Source: Lingula anatina
Lineage: Eukaryota; Brachiopoda; Lingulata; Lingulida; Lingulidae
Reading direction: 5' to 3'
Assembly: GCF_001039355.2 (NCBI RefSeq)
Contig: NW_019775413.1
Location: 421,237 to 481,236, forward strand
Length of the DNA stretch: 60,000 nucleotides
Shown here: positions 37,541-51,649 of the stretch, one piece after another
How positions within the stretch are numbered: position 1 is the first letter of the stretch
Layout: each line of letters opens with the position of its first letter
Made by a program: the position numbers and the translations under genes
The notes under the pieces: model-generated
Database searches by the model: none
What the model saw: the letters and a program-made list of their open reading frames with translations, nothing else
What the model was told of the DNA's origin: nothing

Positions 37541-38995
37541 CGGAATAAGGTGTCTATCTGGTGAAGCCTGTTCACTACCCGGTAGGTGCTGCTTTATATA
37601 CAGTAAGAATTAAGAATGGGCGACTGTCTGGTAAGGCATTGTGTGGATTAACAAACGCCGCGACTATAAAAAATGACAAAATAAACCTTATGCGCGAGGC
37701 GGCATTCGTAGTCTGCCGTCCGTGTCACAAGTATGAGCAACTACTGTACGGTCGCGTAAAGAAGCATTTTTCTATTAACAATGGATATTTTTGTAAATAC
37801 TTGCTTAGATCATATTTTCTTATAATAATTCTATGCCGGATTTTGCGGCAAATCTCATTTTTATTATCGTCACTGTATACTACAGTTAGCCTAACGCTTT
37901 TAAACCCATAAAATTTCTTTTTAGAAGCTGCTGGGCAACTTTGCCTTGTTTTGCCTTCGTCACGCTGTCAACGACTTTATCCAGTGCGATTTTTCTTATC
38001 TAATGAAAGTGGCGTGCAGGAAGACAAATTTTGTTAAATATAAAATTTTGTTAAAAATGAAATTGTAAAATTGAACTGTTTTGTTTTTTAGCAAGAAGCA
38101 ATTGAGGTCTAATTAGTGTAATTTTCATCCCATCAAACTGTAGACTAGATCTAAAGCGAGCAGGAAAGATGTGATATCACCACACCTAACTGTGGCAGCA
38201 GTGTTCACTTCTGCCGCAGCAACATACAACACGCCCTTAATTACTGCCTTAGTATTTGTAAGACTGAGACATCATGACTATAATTTCGTGTATTTCACAA
38301 AACATAACGGATGGCCTAAATAACAATGTGACGAATTATTTCTAATTGCAGGTCCAATACAAAAGAAATTTCAAAAGAAATATACATCGTTAGCAAAAAC
38401 AAATTATGGACATCAAAACGCATGCTGTGGCATTGAAATTAATGATTGGGGCACTGCTATGAAAAGTAAAACTAAATTTGCTGTATCCACATCTTTTTAA
38501 ATTCATTTTGTGCTCTTTTGAAATAATGCATTAACCCAAAGTGATTTGAAGCCAAATGAAGAGAAGTAAAAAAAAAAAAAACTTCCACAAGGACTACAAG
38601 ATATGTATACATGTAAACGAAATGAAAACATTTACACGATACAAAAGTATCCTCCCCAGATAAGTGAGAACGTCTACATCCAGTCTATATTGTTATCTAG
38701 TGCTACCTTGCACTGTAAACTGCACTGAGGCGTAGTAGTAGACTACGGTATAAACATGTATGGACCAGACTTTATACTGACTTTACTTTTTACCCAATAG
38801 TTACTAGATGGTGGTTTTTATTAAACGTCCAATAAGACATCAGTTAGAAAGTGGTATAATGATATTATTATGATATCAGCATATTAGTGTAAAGATTGCA
38901 ACCTAGAAGAGAATTTAGGTGCTTTTAAGCAGTTGAAAAACCTTCCTGGCCTGAGAAGGCACCTACCCATTCCCCAGAAATGACCTGAGATCGCC
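37541..38995. other. Intergenic region between gene B and UBASH3 (divergent)
   Basis: Gene B runs left and UBASH3 runs right, so this 1.5 kb should hold both promoters. No further exon is seen. From about 37944 the sequence belongs to the block repeated at 40318. Confidence 0.5.
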
Positions 38996-40125
38996 ATGTT
39001 GAAGCCTGATATGACATGCCTCCATGTCATAGAAAACCTCACGACCATGGCTGGTCCAGCGCCCGATTCTCATCATGAGCTTTATAAAAATGCTCGCAGG
39101 GCCAGCTTGTCTTCACCTAAAGGAACATCAAGCCTTGATATACTGCTGCAGATGGGATTCTCTAGACTGCGGGCGTACGTGTTCAGATTTATTTATTGCA
39201 GTATGCCAATGGCTTTGCTGTGTAAATACGGCTTACTGTGGTGTTTGGGAGCCACCCACTCGACCCAGAAGTGCTAGTAGTAGTAGTGCTTTGTTTTGTA
39301 CTAGTACTAAACGTCAGTTGTTAAGCCCATCTCTATAAGTTGTTTTTATTGTTTTATGAGTGAATATGCGACGAGACAGAAAATCTCGTTTAGAGAGAAA
39401 CTGCTTACTGCACAATGTAGCGCAGACGTTAAAAGTTACAATGGGTTTGAATTCCTAAGACGGAAGTACGTTGAGTGTATTGATAATTTTGTCTCTTTTA
39501 CACACAAATTGATACACAGTACACTTAAAATAATATGTGCACCAAGCATCTACATATCTTGGCTTTCTTTGTTCCAAATACGTGCATGAATTATAGCACA
39601 GGTGCTGAGCTTTATTTTGTCCTGATTTTAGTGTGCATCATAACTTACTGGTAATTCCTTTTCTCAGCCCGAACCATTTTCAAAAAGGAGTAATGTGCTC
39701 TGTACAATCTCTGGCACATAAAGAATATCCTGGGGTATTTAAGCCGATTAACAGTTCTCTGTTTGCATTTTTGGCATTCTAGATCACAAACCTAAAGCTT
39801 GAGATCACAAGCGGCTATTTTGTCATATAGCCTGAATATGCATAAATACTAGTAGTTAAGGGAATGCATTTGGTCCAGAGACTTATGCAATATGAGGAAG
39901 CACAGCTTGATACAATGTACCAGTATCTTATAAAGCAAAGGCAGTGGAACTTGACATCCTACCCTTGGCTTAATGGGGAACAAGAGGGGGTGGGAGATGA
40001 TAAATTAAAGTATTTCAGCAAATTTTCCCAAAAAAACAGACATGTAAGTTAAATGTTTAAAGCCTTGTCTTAACATAAAGCATTTTCTTGTTGCCGTTGT
40101 GATACAATGTTATATTGATGTCAAC
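37944..40125 (+). repeat. First copy of UBASH3 exon-1 block
   Basis: About 2.2 kb carrying the upstream region, exon 1 (38996-39174) and part of intron 1, repeated at 40318-42496 with few differences. It ends within five bases of the isolated N at 40130. Confidence 0.88.
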
Positions 40126-43100
40126 GTCANTGGCGTAAATGCCAGACTTTGCCAGACTTGGCCCAGATCTGGCAAGTGTCTGGCAAAATGTGGCATAAAT
40201 GCCAGACTTTGCCAGACTTGGCCCAGATCTGGCAAGTGTCTGGCAAAATCTGGCCCAGATATTGCCAGACGTTGCCAGATCTGGGCCAGACGTGGGCCAG
40301 ATTATTGAGGCTGTCTGGGTTGTTTTGCCTTCGTCACGCTGTCAACGACTTTATCCTGTGTGATTTTTCTTATCTAATGAAAGTGGCGTGCAGGAAGACA
40401 AATTTTGTTAAATATAAAATTTTGTTAAAAATAAAATTGTAAAATTGAACTGTTTTGGTTTTTAGCAAGAAGCAATTGAGGTCTTATTAGTGTAATTTTC
40501 ATCCCATCAAACTGTAGACTAGATCTAAAGCGAGCAAGAAAGATGTGTTATCACCACACCTAACTGTGGCAGCAGTGTTCACTTCTGCCGCAGCAACATA
40601 CAACACGCCCTTAATTACTGCCTTAGTATTTGTAAGACTGAGACATCATGACTATAATTTCGTGCATTTCACAAAACATAACGGATGGCCTAAATAACAA
40701 TGTGACGAATTATTTCTAATTGCAGGTCCAATACAAAAGGAATTTCCAAAGAAATATACATCGTTAGCAAAAACAAATTTTGGACATCAAAACGCATGCT
40801 GTGGCATTGAAATTAATGATTGGGGCACTGCTATGAAAAGTAAAACTAAATTTGCTGTATCCACATCTTTTTAAATTCATTTTGTGCTCTTTTGAAATAA
40901 TGCATTAACCCAAAGTGATTTGAAGCCAAATGAAGAGAAGTAAAAAAAAAAAAAAAACTTCCACAAGGACTACAAGATAGGCCTATGTATGTAAACGAAA
41001 TGAAAACATTTACACGATACAAAAGTATCCTCCCCAGATAAGTGAGAACGTCTACATCCAGTCTATATTGTTATCTAGTGCTACCTTGCACTGTAAACTG
41101 CACTGAGGCGTAGTAGAGTACGGTATAAACATGTATGGACCAGACTTTATACGGACTTTACTTTTTACCCAATAGTTACTAGATGGTGGTTTTTATTAAA
41201 CGTCCAATAAGACATCAGTTAGAAAGTGGTATAATGATATTATTATGATATCAGCATATTAGTGCAAAGATTGCAACCTAGAAGAGAATTTAGGTGCTTT
41301 TAAGCAGTTGAAAAATCTTCCTGGCCTGAGAAGGCACCTACCCATTCCCCAGAAATGACATGAGATCGCCATGTTGAAGCCTGATATGACATGCCTCCAT
41401 GTCATAGAAAACCTCACGACCATGGCTGGTCCAGCGCCCGATTCTCATCATGAGCTTTATAAAAATGCTCGCAGGGCCAGCTTGTCTTCACCTAAAGGAA
41501 CATCAAGCCTTGATATACTGCTGCAGATGGGATTCTCTAGACTGCGGGCGTACGTGTTCAGATTTATTTATTGCAGTATGCCAATGGCTTTGCTGTGTAA
41601 ATACGGCTTACTGTGGTGTTTGGGAGCCACCCACTCGACCCAGAAGTGCTAGTAGTAGTGCTTTGTTTTGTACTAGTACTAAACGTCAGTTGTTAAACCC
41701 ATCTCTATAAGTTGTTTTTATTGCTTTATGAGTGAATATGCGACGAGACAGAAAATCTCGTTTAGAGAGAAACTGCTTGCTGCACAATGTAGCGCAGACG
41801 TTAAAAGTTACAATGGGTTTGAATTCCCAAGACGGAAGTACGTTGAGTGTATTGATAATTTTGTCTCTTTTACACACAAATTGATACACAGTACACTTAA
41901 AATAATATGTGAACCAAGCACCTACATATCTTGGCTTTCTTTGTTCCAAATACGTGCATGAATTATAGCACAGGTGCTGAGCTTTATTTTGTCCTGATTT
42001 TAGTGTGCATCATAACTTACTGGTAATTCATTTTCTCAGCCCGAACCATTTTCAAAAAGGAGTAATGTGCTCTGTACAATCTCTGGCACATAAAGAATAT
42101 CCTGGGGTATTTAAACCGATTAACAGTTCTCTGTTTGCATTTTTGGCATTCTAGATCACAAACCTAAAGCTTGAGATCACAAGCGGCTATTTTGTCATAT
42201 AGCCTGACTATGCATAAATACTAGTAGTTAAGGGAATGCATTTGGTCCAGAGACTTTTGCAATATGAGGAAGCACAGCTTGATACAATGTACCAGTATCT
42301 TATAAAGCAAAGGCAGTGGAACTTGACATCCTACCCTTGGCTTAATGGGGAACAAGAGGGGGTGGGAGATGATAAATTAAAGTATTTCAGCAAATTTTCC
42401 CAAAAAAACAGACATGTAAGTTAAATGTTTAAAGCCTCGTCTTAACATAAAGCATTTTCTTGTTGCCGTTGTGATACAATGTTATATTGATGTCAACATT
42501 AATTGTGCCCTCATAATGAGGATTTCTGCTGGTTACTGACAACATCCCCCCCTATAAGTTCCAAACTGTATTTTTGTTTTCTTGGGAGCTTTATTTGATA
42601 AAAAGGCTACTTGATTTGGAAAAATCAGCAAGATCAGTTTATTTTAACTAAACTTAAAGTTATGGCCATAATCGTGTTTTCTGTGTTTATTTGCTAATAT
42701 TTTTTGTGATGTTTAACCTCCCCTCCCCAAAGTATCAGTGTTTTAGTTGAAATTTGCTAGTAGGATTTGCTTCGTGAAACAGTAGGTCGAGTTTGAAAAA
42801 TCATCATGGTTAAAATAACTTGCTGTGAAATATCTGTCTAGTTTAATGTGGTTTTAATTGAGAAACTATGAAAATAAAAAGTTAGGGAGATCAACATGAG
42901 CTGTAACATCAGTCTTCATGTAGGGTTGGTTTAAAGGTACCTTATATATTGTATGCAAGGTACACACTTTGTGTTAAGGGTTTAATTACTTTTGACTATT
43001 TCTTTAGTCTTCATTGCAAGTTATAAGAATTAAACACAGCTTTATATGCATGTATTCACAAAGTGTCAATATTAACAGTAAGTGTGTTTCCTGTACATGT

Positions 43101-46100
43101 ATAGGTGACACATCGACCTATATATACATATAGCTTCTGCGCACAGCGTCCTTCACCTGCCGTCTGTATTGAGTGAGATTGAACATTTTACTGGTACATC
43201 CTGTTCAGGAGCTCAGGCTTCCTAATGATTATTACCTACTGAAGTATAGTTGATAGTGGAAGTGAGAAAGATATTTGTATAAAAGCTTTGTAAAAGTCGC
43301 AGTATGATTCCATACAATTTAACATGATTCATAACCTTTTTGCATGTCTATTTTTAAATCATTAGTTTTTCATTTCAGAGAAAAAGCCATTGTTGCAACT
43401 GGGGATAGAGGTGGTAATTTAGCTGCAGACTGGTAAGCTAATATTCAACACCTATTTTTTTTATTACTCTTTTCTTTAACTATTTTTTAATCCTCCATAT
43501 AATTTGAGAATTATTGTTTGCATGCAGGAGATATGTTCCAGTGGAGACCAAATGTGATATTTTGTGTAGAACATACATATTCATTCTATGGAAAACAGAG
43601 TATAAATTTATTGCTTGGTTTCTTTAAAAAATTAGAAATTCTGTTTTTTTAGTATTTATTTTTTAAATATAAAACCCCATGTATTAGTATGTAGTAATCA
43701 GAGAGTCATCATGTTGATAATTTTAAAATATGATAACAGTTGATACCTGAGGCAGCATCTGTATATCAGTCACTTAGAAAGATTACAACCATCTCATTTT
43801 ACCAGCTTTCCTGGTATCCTCTAACCAGACTCTTCTGCCATTAGTAATCAGCATTATGCCTACTTGGTATGATTTTGGTATTTTGTGATCGTGCCATACT
43901 GTCACGTTGGATAGAGTCAGCACATGGAGGAAGAAATCACTTCATTGTAAAATACCTAGAGTGACCAAGTTAATGGCTTCTTCCAGGTTGCTATCTCACA
44001 TAAATGACCCCAATCTGGATTTTGATATGCCCAGGGAGTTTGTGTTGTACTTGTGTCCAACAGGTGACCTGGCCACAGATCTTGACCATTACTGGAAAAA
44101 CACATTAGCACAGTGTGGATGGAATGGGGCACACAACTTTTTACCACACATTACGCTCTGTCCATTCTTCAAGGTGAGTGTGTTTAAAGAATTGCTCTTA
44201 TTAGCATGTCAGATATAATGAAAAAAAATAGAAAAATATAAATTGAAAAGGGACTGTATACATGCAGAATTGTATCCTGAAGATAGCTATGATTTTTCTT
44301 GAAATCCTCATATTTTCTAACTTGTCAATACAATTTGCTCAGTCCTAATCAAAGATGTACATGTAATAATTATGGCAGCATTTTGGAAATAAAAAAATGT
44401 TTTCTACAATTTTTATTGTTGGGGTGGCTTTCACAATAATTCCACCATCATGGGCCTCTTTGTTATGTACCAGTTGGGGATAAAATTGAACTTTTATTGG
44501 TGAAAACTAAATTATGCATTACATAAAATGCTTCCCATTCTGGAGTCAAACTAAAGAAAAAGAGACCCCTTAATAAATTTGAGACATTGTTTTATTTCCC
44601 ATTTTTCTAACAACTGCAGATAATAACTCTAATTTATTATATATCCAGTATGTATAATTACACTGAAACTAATATTGCTGTGTCCTTCCAGTTTGTAAGC
44701 TTGTTTTATTGCCAAAAAGCACATCACTGTCTCCAGGCTGCTTGGGAAAAATTGAAGAACTATTCCATTTGGTCTTTGTTCTGTTTCTACTTTTAAAATA
44801 TATTAGGTTCAGTACAGAATTTTTTTCTCATCTCAGACAACTATGTCCATATTTTTTTATATCTGTTGTTCTTTGCCACTGTTTTCTCTAGGTACCTGTG
44901 TATATATACTGTTACAGTGTGAAGATATTATAATTAGTAGTAGTGTTATTCGGAACATCTGAGAATAGGGCATTTATGTTCCATATGGGTTCTTTTTATA
45001 TCAGGTTTACATGGATGACACAAGCAGAGACTTGTAAAAAATACATCATTGTTAAATTATGTAAAATGTTTCTAAAATTAATTAGTTCTTGGAAGATTTT
45101 TGTGTGGTTTAGTGTTAAAGATCATCTGGTCTTCAGATCAGCAGTAGTGTCATTTCTTTCAAAAACCACTTGATGAACTTATGATATGGTCAATCAAGTC
45201 TTGAAATTTCTTTGGTCAATATCTTAGGACCCATACAGAATGAGTTAGGTCGCAATAGGGAGTGTGCACTAAATCCATGGCAACTCTTGCTGCATGTCAT
45301 CCGATTTTAATGTTAAAACAGAGGAGCAGGCCTCCTCCTGGCTTGGAGTAGAATCCAGAGAAACAGGTGATTATAGGAGTATGTTGGAAGCGAGTGGAGG
45401 TGTGTTAGTCTGTTAATCTGATTGCATTCAGCGAGAGTCCTCATGGGGTTAGTGCACTTTAGATAATGAGACCTAACTCATTCAGAATGGCCCCTTAGGC
45501 CCCTTGGCCCCACAGAGATCCGTCATTGTGCTTCTTATTTTTTCCACAGGCAAAAGATTCTCAAGTGCCTCACATCCTGCGTGCAGTAGAAAAACAAAGG
45601 GAGAAAAGGTATCCAACACGGGTTGATCTCAATCACTTCACTGCTCCAAACTTCATAGGGTTGTTTGTGGGGGAGAAGTGTGCAGCAGTTCTCAGGAATC
45701 TCGTGGCAGAATTTGCAGAAGATGTTCACAAATCAGGTGAGAAATTTTGCATAAGGTATGACAAAGATGACTTGATCATGGTATTTTATATGTAAAAGTT
45801 GTAGGCTCACATTTCATGGTCTAACAGCACACATAACCAGCCTACTGAGATTTTGTCCCATGGTAAGGATATCCAACTTGATTACAGTCGCATCTTAATA
45901 GTTACCGGTAGAATATCATGTTCAGTTGTTTTAAGTTTGAATTAAAAGTTGACGTAAACCATGATCAAAAAGAAGTGTGTATTGCAGTTTATCCTTACCT
46001 GTGCCAAAAGAAATTACTCCAAGATGGACAGTAAAATTATTGCAATTTTGAACTTAAACTCAACATTAATAGGTGTTCAGATGGAGGCCCACCAAAAACA

Positions 46101-49100
46101 GCTTCACGTCACCCTTGCTTACCAGTATTCCCCTGAACAACATGCACTCCTGGAGAAACTGTCCAAGAACATCAAACTGGACACGCCCACTCGCTGGGAC
46201 CTCCGACTTTATTCCAGGGATGCTAGAGCTCATGGGACAGAGGTGATACTCTTATTTGTGTGACCACTTACTGAACTTGATTATTATTTTCTTTTTTTTT
46301 ATTTTGCTTATCTTAATAATATATATTCATTTGCTATACAGTTAAGATACTTGAGCAAGGTTTTTATCTATGAAACCTGCACATTTAACTTAAAACCTGA
46401 AATGTGTGTAAACTGTGCATATATGTTTTGAGTTACCACATATAGTGCATGTATAAAATAATTTAATGTGTACAAAAATATTGAAATTACTGAACACTGG
46501 GCAAATAGATTAAAGTTTTAAAGTGATATTCTAAATTATTCTTAAGTGACAGACAGTTATGCTACATGTAAAATTATATTTGTAAGAGTAAAATCTGCTA
46601 TATCATAGATTGCACAAGTATTTGTTATTTTCACTTTACAGTTGTGGTTCCCCTTCCAATTGTGATTGGTAAAGAGGCACTGAATACCAGATATTTTCTT
46701 TTTTCAACAATTAACCTGCATGTTCTTCACAGGTACGCCGTGTACTATATGCCTACCAAGCACGACAAGATGATGAGCTGGATCTGATTCTTGGTGACTT
46801 CATCTACATGAGTCCACTAGATACAGGAGACCCTGAGTGGAGACAGGGAGTGTCATGGCTGACTGGTTGTAGTGGAAAATTTCCTCTCAATCATACCAGC
46901 AGATCCCCAGAATCGAAGACATGGACACTGCATAAGTAAGTAGTAAGGGTGCACCTGCTAATGATAATGGTTTATTTATTTATTTTGTAAAATACAAAAT
47001 GATTTCAGCTGGGTGTAAAAAGAGATTTCACACAATGTGTCTTGTTTAATGTCTCACAGAAAAAATAAATTAACCGAACTTGTAATGTTCATGACTTGCA
47101 GAATTGACTTAATAGTATATCTTTTTCCATATTAATTCAATGAAAGAAGTAGATTGGCTGAAGAAAAATTTAACTGGAAACTTCTTTATTTTGAAGGTCT
47201 GGAGCTATCTTGTCAACCACACACTAAAACTTGCTTTCTACATATTTCTTTACAATTATAATACATGAACAAAGTTTTTTTTTTATCCACACAGTATACA
47301 AATTCAACTGAAAACCTGAATCATGTACTAATTACATGCTTCATTTTGATATCATTTATTTTCTAGATAATTGAAAAATCGAAACAATTTTGCGACAAAA
47401 AATTGTCAGGGATGATTTTTGTATTTTTTGCGCACTGGAATACTGTTTCAAGTATTTGGAGTTTGCAATTTTTCGTTTTTGTTTTTTAATGGTCATACTG
47501 TATGGCATATCCTCTGCCAATCAGTCTGATTGAAAGCATCATCCAATTCTGTTGACAGTGATATCTGTGCATTCAGACACACACACACACACACACATTT
47601 GTATATGATAGCATTTTTTTCGGGTAGCAATAATTGTGTGTTTGGTTACTGATGTATACAATTTGCGGTTATTTTAACAAAAAGCTGAATTGATTTTGGT
47701 TTTAGGTCTGTAGAAGTTATATCAAAGCAGCAACCAACGTCAGCCTCTGGTGAGCACCATGTGGTAGCTGAGGGTTCTAAAGATGTTCTCTATGCTAAGG
47801 TCTGTTTAAAAAGCATGGTCACAGAATATATAGATCAAGTTTAAATGAATCTGGCATGGAACTTATATAATGTAAATTGCTTTTTTCTCCAAAATTACTT
47901 TATATTAAATGACCACATTGAATACTGAGATAACATCAAATCACATAGAGTCAGCAGCATGTTTTTCTTTTATAATTCCTTATAAAACTTTGTTACTTCA
48001 GAATATAAAATATGTGAATACACTAAATAGAAAAGTTTTTGATTTTGAAAATAGAACAACTGGAATGTGTTTTGCTGTCTTCCTCTACATTTAGAGGAAA
48101 TGAAATTATGAAACAAACCAAAGAACTTTGAATTCAGATATACTAGAGCCTTAATTTATGTCATGCAGTTAATGTAGTTAGATCGTCCGGTACTGTTAAA
48201 AGCCTAACACAGGTGTAATTAAAAACCATTGCCAGAGACACACACACAATTGTACATGCTGACATCTCCATAAAAGTGATTTAGGATATCTCAGTTATAG
48301 TTATTAAAGAAATTTAAAACATAAAATAAATTTACTCCTAATATGTTTTGAGTTTTTTTAAACTGGATCTGTACAAGAATCTGGTCTTTTGAGATATGGC
48401 AATATACTTAAATATATGTCTTAAAGACTTATTGTGTCAATGACAGGTTGGGTTTTAGCAAGATACACAATAGATTTGACTTTTTTCAGTCACATTTGTT
48501 GGGCAGAACTGCACCATTGGAGTTAGGTTTTAATGAAATACTTATTAATATATAAAGCAATGTTAGAATAAAATTACAATTTTATCTTAAAGTCTTTATT
48601 TGATAGCTTTCTTTACTCAGAACTACCAGTATTGTACTCAGAATGAAAAAATTGAATTGACCCTTCCATTTTTTTCTTTGAGTTTGGTCATTTAATCCCA
48701 TTTTAGGTTTAAACCAGGGCTTTTGCCCAATTTTGTTTTGTTTTTCTCATAACTGTTGCATAGCAATTGCACCTTTACCTGTAAATACAGTGTAGCTTAT
48801 ACTGATAACATATGCATGGAATTCTCTCTTTACAACTATTCAGGTGAAATAAACACATCTAAACATTTAAGTTCAACAGTTGTCTAAGAAATATTTATAA
48901 AGTAACATTCATTCTCAAATGACTTGTGATCAAATGTAGCCATGACCATGCACAGATACATGTCCATCATATGATAATGGCCTTGAGTATTGAATAATCT
49001 TGATAGTATAGTGCAATATAATGTCTGGCACATTTCTCTGCATGCTTGATCTGGTGTTTTTGGTACCTGTGAAGTACAGACTGCTCTATTATTTAACTCC

Positions 49101-50299
49101 TTAGAGAGAGGTGAATCCTGGCCCATCAGCTTTAGTTTGGATGGTACAATGTAGTTAAGATATTATCTCTACTTGTTGTCATAGAAGTATTTTGTAGTAA
49201 CTTTACTTTTCTGAAATTGCTGTTAATATTTATGACTAACTTTTTTAATTTCAATTTTAATTAAACCACAGAGATGCATATGCATTTCATGTCCAATACT
49301 GGTTATATATAAGTAATGACCCTTACTATTTCATACACAACTTACTGTACTTATAGTAAAGTATAAGGCTTCAGTTACCATTAGTCTTTCCATGTAAGCT
49401 ATTGCATTTAGTTGTGTGCTTTTTCTGTTGCTTAAAAATCTGCGTAGAACAGGTTTGATAACATGCTATTTAAGGTCTGTTATAGAACATGTATGGGTTG
49501 TAAAGAGGACTTACTCTTAGCTGTTTGCAGTTATGACATTTTTCAGTTTAACCCCAAATAATGCTACTGTATCCAGTACATTCAACCATTTAACAGATGC
49601 TACGTTTGAATTTTCCCTATTTTGCAGTAAACTATAGTCACAAAAGAAATGCTTAGTATTCATGACAGGTTAACTTCAGTCTTCTGGTTATTTTAAAATT
49701 TAGGTTCAGAAGCATCCACCACCTCGTGTTTTGATAGTTGTTCGTCATGGAGAGAGAATGGACCAAAACTTTGGTTACAGTTGGATGGATGGGTGTTATA
49801 ATGGAGGTGAAATGGTTGTGTTTATTTTGATATGATATTGGAAGATCTGTAAATATTTGTTAATTTGTCCTTTAAGCAATTTGATTTGCCATTTATCTTG
49901 GAGTTGTGCGTGTAGTTAATCACCAGAAAGAACACATCTTTTAAGCAACTTCTCATGCAGCAAAAACATTTCGTTAGGAATGCTGAGACATTGAAACTCA
50001 TTTTTGAAGATGTTCTTTAAATGTATGCAAATAACTTGAGTGTTCAATGTTTATTTTATTAATTTAATATTTATTTTTGTAGGTGTGTATGTCCGTAAAG
50101 ACCTGAACATGCCTAAAACTATTCCAGTACGGAAAGGTGGCCCCATGGATTACCAGAAAGATTGCCCACTGACAGTGATAGGGACAGTGCAAGCTAAAAT
50201 GACAGGTACATAAGACAAAATGTACATGTGCAGGTGTCAGTTTAAGAAAAAAGCTTTGACATCTTTTTTTATATCTTACCATAATAATTTGAAAACATG

Positions 50300-50341
<42 letters not shown>

Positions 50342-51577
50342 CATTAATAGAGTGGAAACAAATATTTGAATGCCACCCAGGATGAAAGCTGTAAGCTTAT
50401 GAAAGCTTTTTGTAGCCAGTTGAGTTGATCAAAAAATATCTAAAATGGTTAAGTAATCATTATTTAAATTATCTAAAGGCATATGAGAATGACCTGCCTC
50501 TGAATGAAAAGGGCACATGAATTATTCCATGTAGCAAATTTTAATCAAATGGAAAAAAAAGAAAAAAGAACTGACACAAAAGTTACCCGCATAAGCAAAA
50601 AGCAGTTCATTTGATTGTATTTGATGTATCATCAATATTTATATTCTTCCAGGTGAGGCTTTGAAGGAACAAGGAGTAACATTCTCACATGTATATGCAT
50701 CGCCTTCCTTCAGATGTGTTCAGACTGCACACTACCTGTTAAAAGGTGATTATGTCCATTTTTTACTTTAAAAAAGATGAAAATGTCACATATTATACAA
50801 TTATCAGTTCAACGCGTAATAAATTTTTGTTAAGTATTAAAAAAGATATCAAAAATTAGTAATTGTCTAAACTTGGTAAGATTTTTTGACTGTTTATTCT
50901 GTGCCTAAGGCTCTATTCCCATAGATTTTAGATCGATCTATCCCTGCAGGGAGTCTCACTAGATTACTTTCAGTTAATCCGACTTAAATGTCCGTCCCGC
51001 CTACTACAAGCTGTAAGGGGGTAATTAACTTTCGTGTCCGCCCGGCTGACAGCTATTTAGCGTGAACCCCCANTTTGGAACGGTGGTCTGAAAACTCGCT
51101 TTGACGAATCATGAGGCGAGTTTCAATTGGGCACACTTTCTTGCGTTCGGAAAATTTAAATTGTGCCCAAGGTGTGTTTAGCGATCGTTCGTACAGAACG
51201 GAGACAAAAAATTCAGATTCAGAGAAAAAACGTTTCGTTCGTAATTATTGCGGCGTTCGTATAGATTGGAGAATTACCGTAAGTCCAAGATGGACAGTAA
51301 AATTATTGCAATTTTGAACTTAAACTCAACATTAATAGGTGTTCAGATGGAGGCCCACCAAAAACAGCTTCACGTCACCCTTGCTTACCAGTATTCCCCT
51401 GAACAGCATGCACTCCTGGAGAAACTGTCCAAGAGCATCAAACTGGACACGCCCACTCGCTGGGACCTCCGACTTTATTCCAGGGATGCTAGAGCTCATG
51501 GGACAGAGGTGATACTCTTATTTGTGTGACCACTTACTGAACTTGATTATATTTTCTTTTTTTTTATTTTGCTTATC

Positions 51578-51649
<72 letters not shown>

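Larger units (their letters stand above)
46018..51072 (+). repeat. First copy of UBASH3 exons 5-10 block
   Basis: About 5.1 kb with exons 5-10, repeated at 51284-56617. The end lies inside a MITE (50908-51072), directly before the isolated N at 51073. Exon sequences of the two copies are nearly identical; introns differ by small indels, microsatellite length and one MITE insertion. Confidence 0.9.

Noticed and set aside
39356-40052. Open frames of 60-77 residues in UBASH3 intron 1 and their copies at 41728-42424
   Set aside because: Conserved only because the block is duplicated; no domain, no splice logic, low-complexity intron context.
40099-40442. Open frames with repeated [13 protein letters not shown]-like units
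   Set aside because: Produced by the 60-base minisatellite; no start context, and an N lies inside one of them.
45961-46072. Alternative start upstream of UBASH3 exon 5 (MDSKIIAIL...)
   Set aside because: The intron happens to be open in frame before exon 5 in both copies, but the canonical acceptor at 46071-46072 joins exon 4 in phase and restores the conserved protein.
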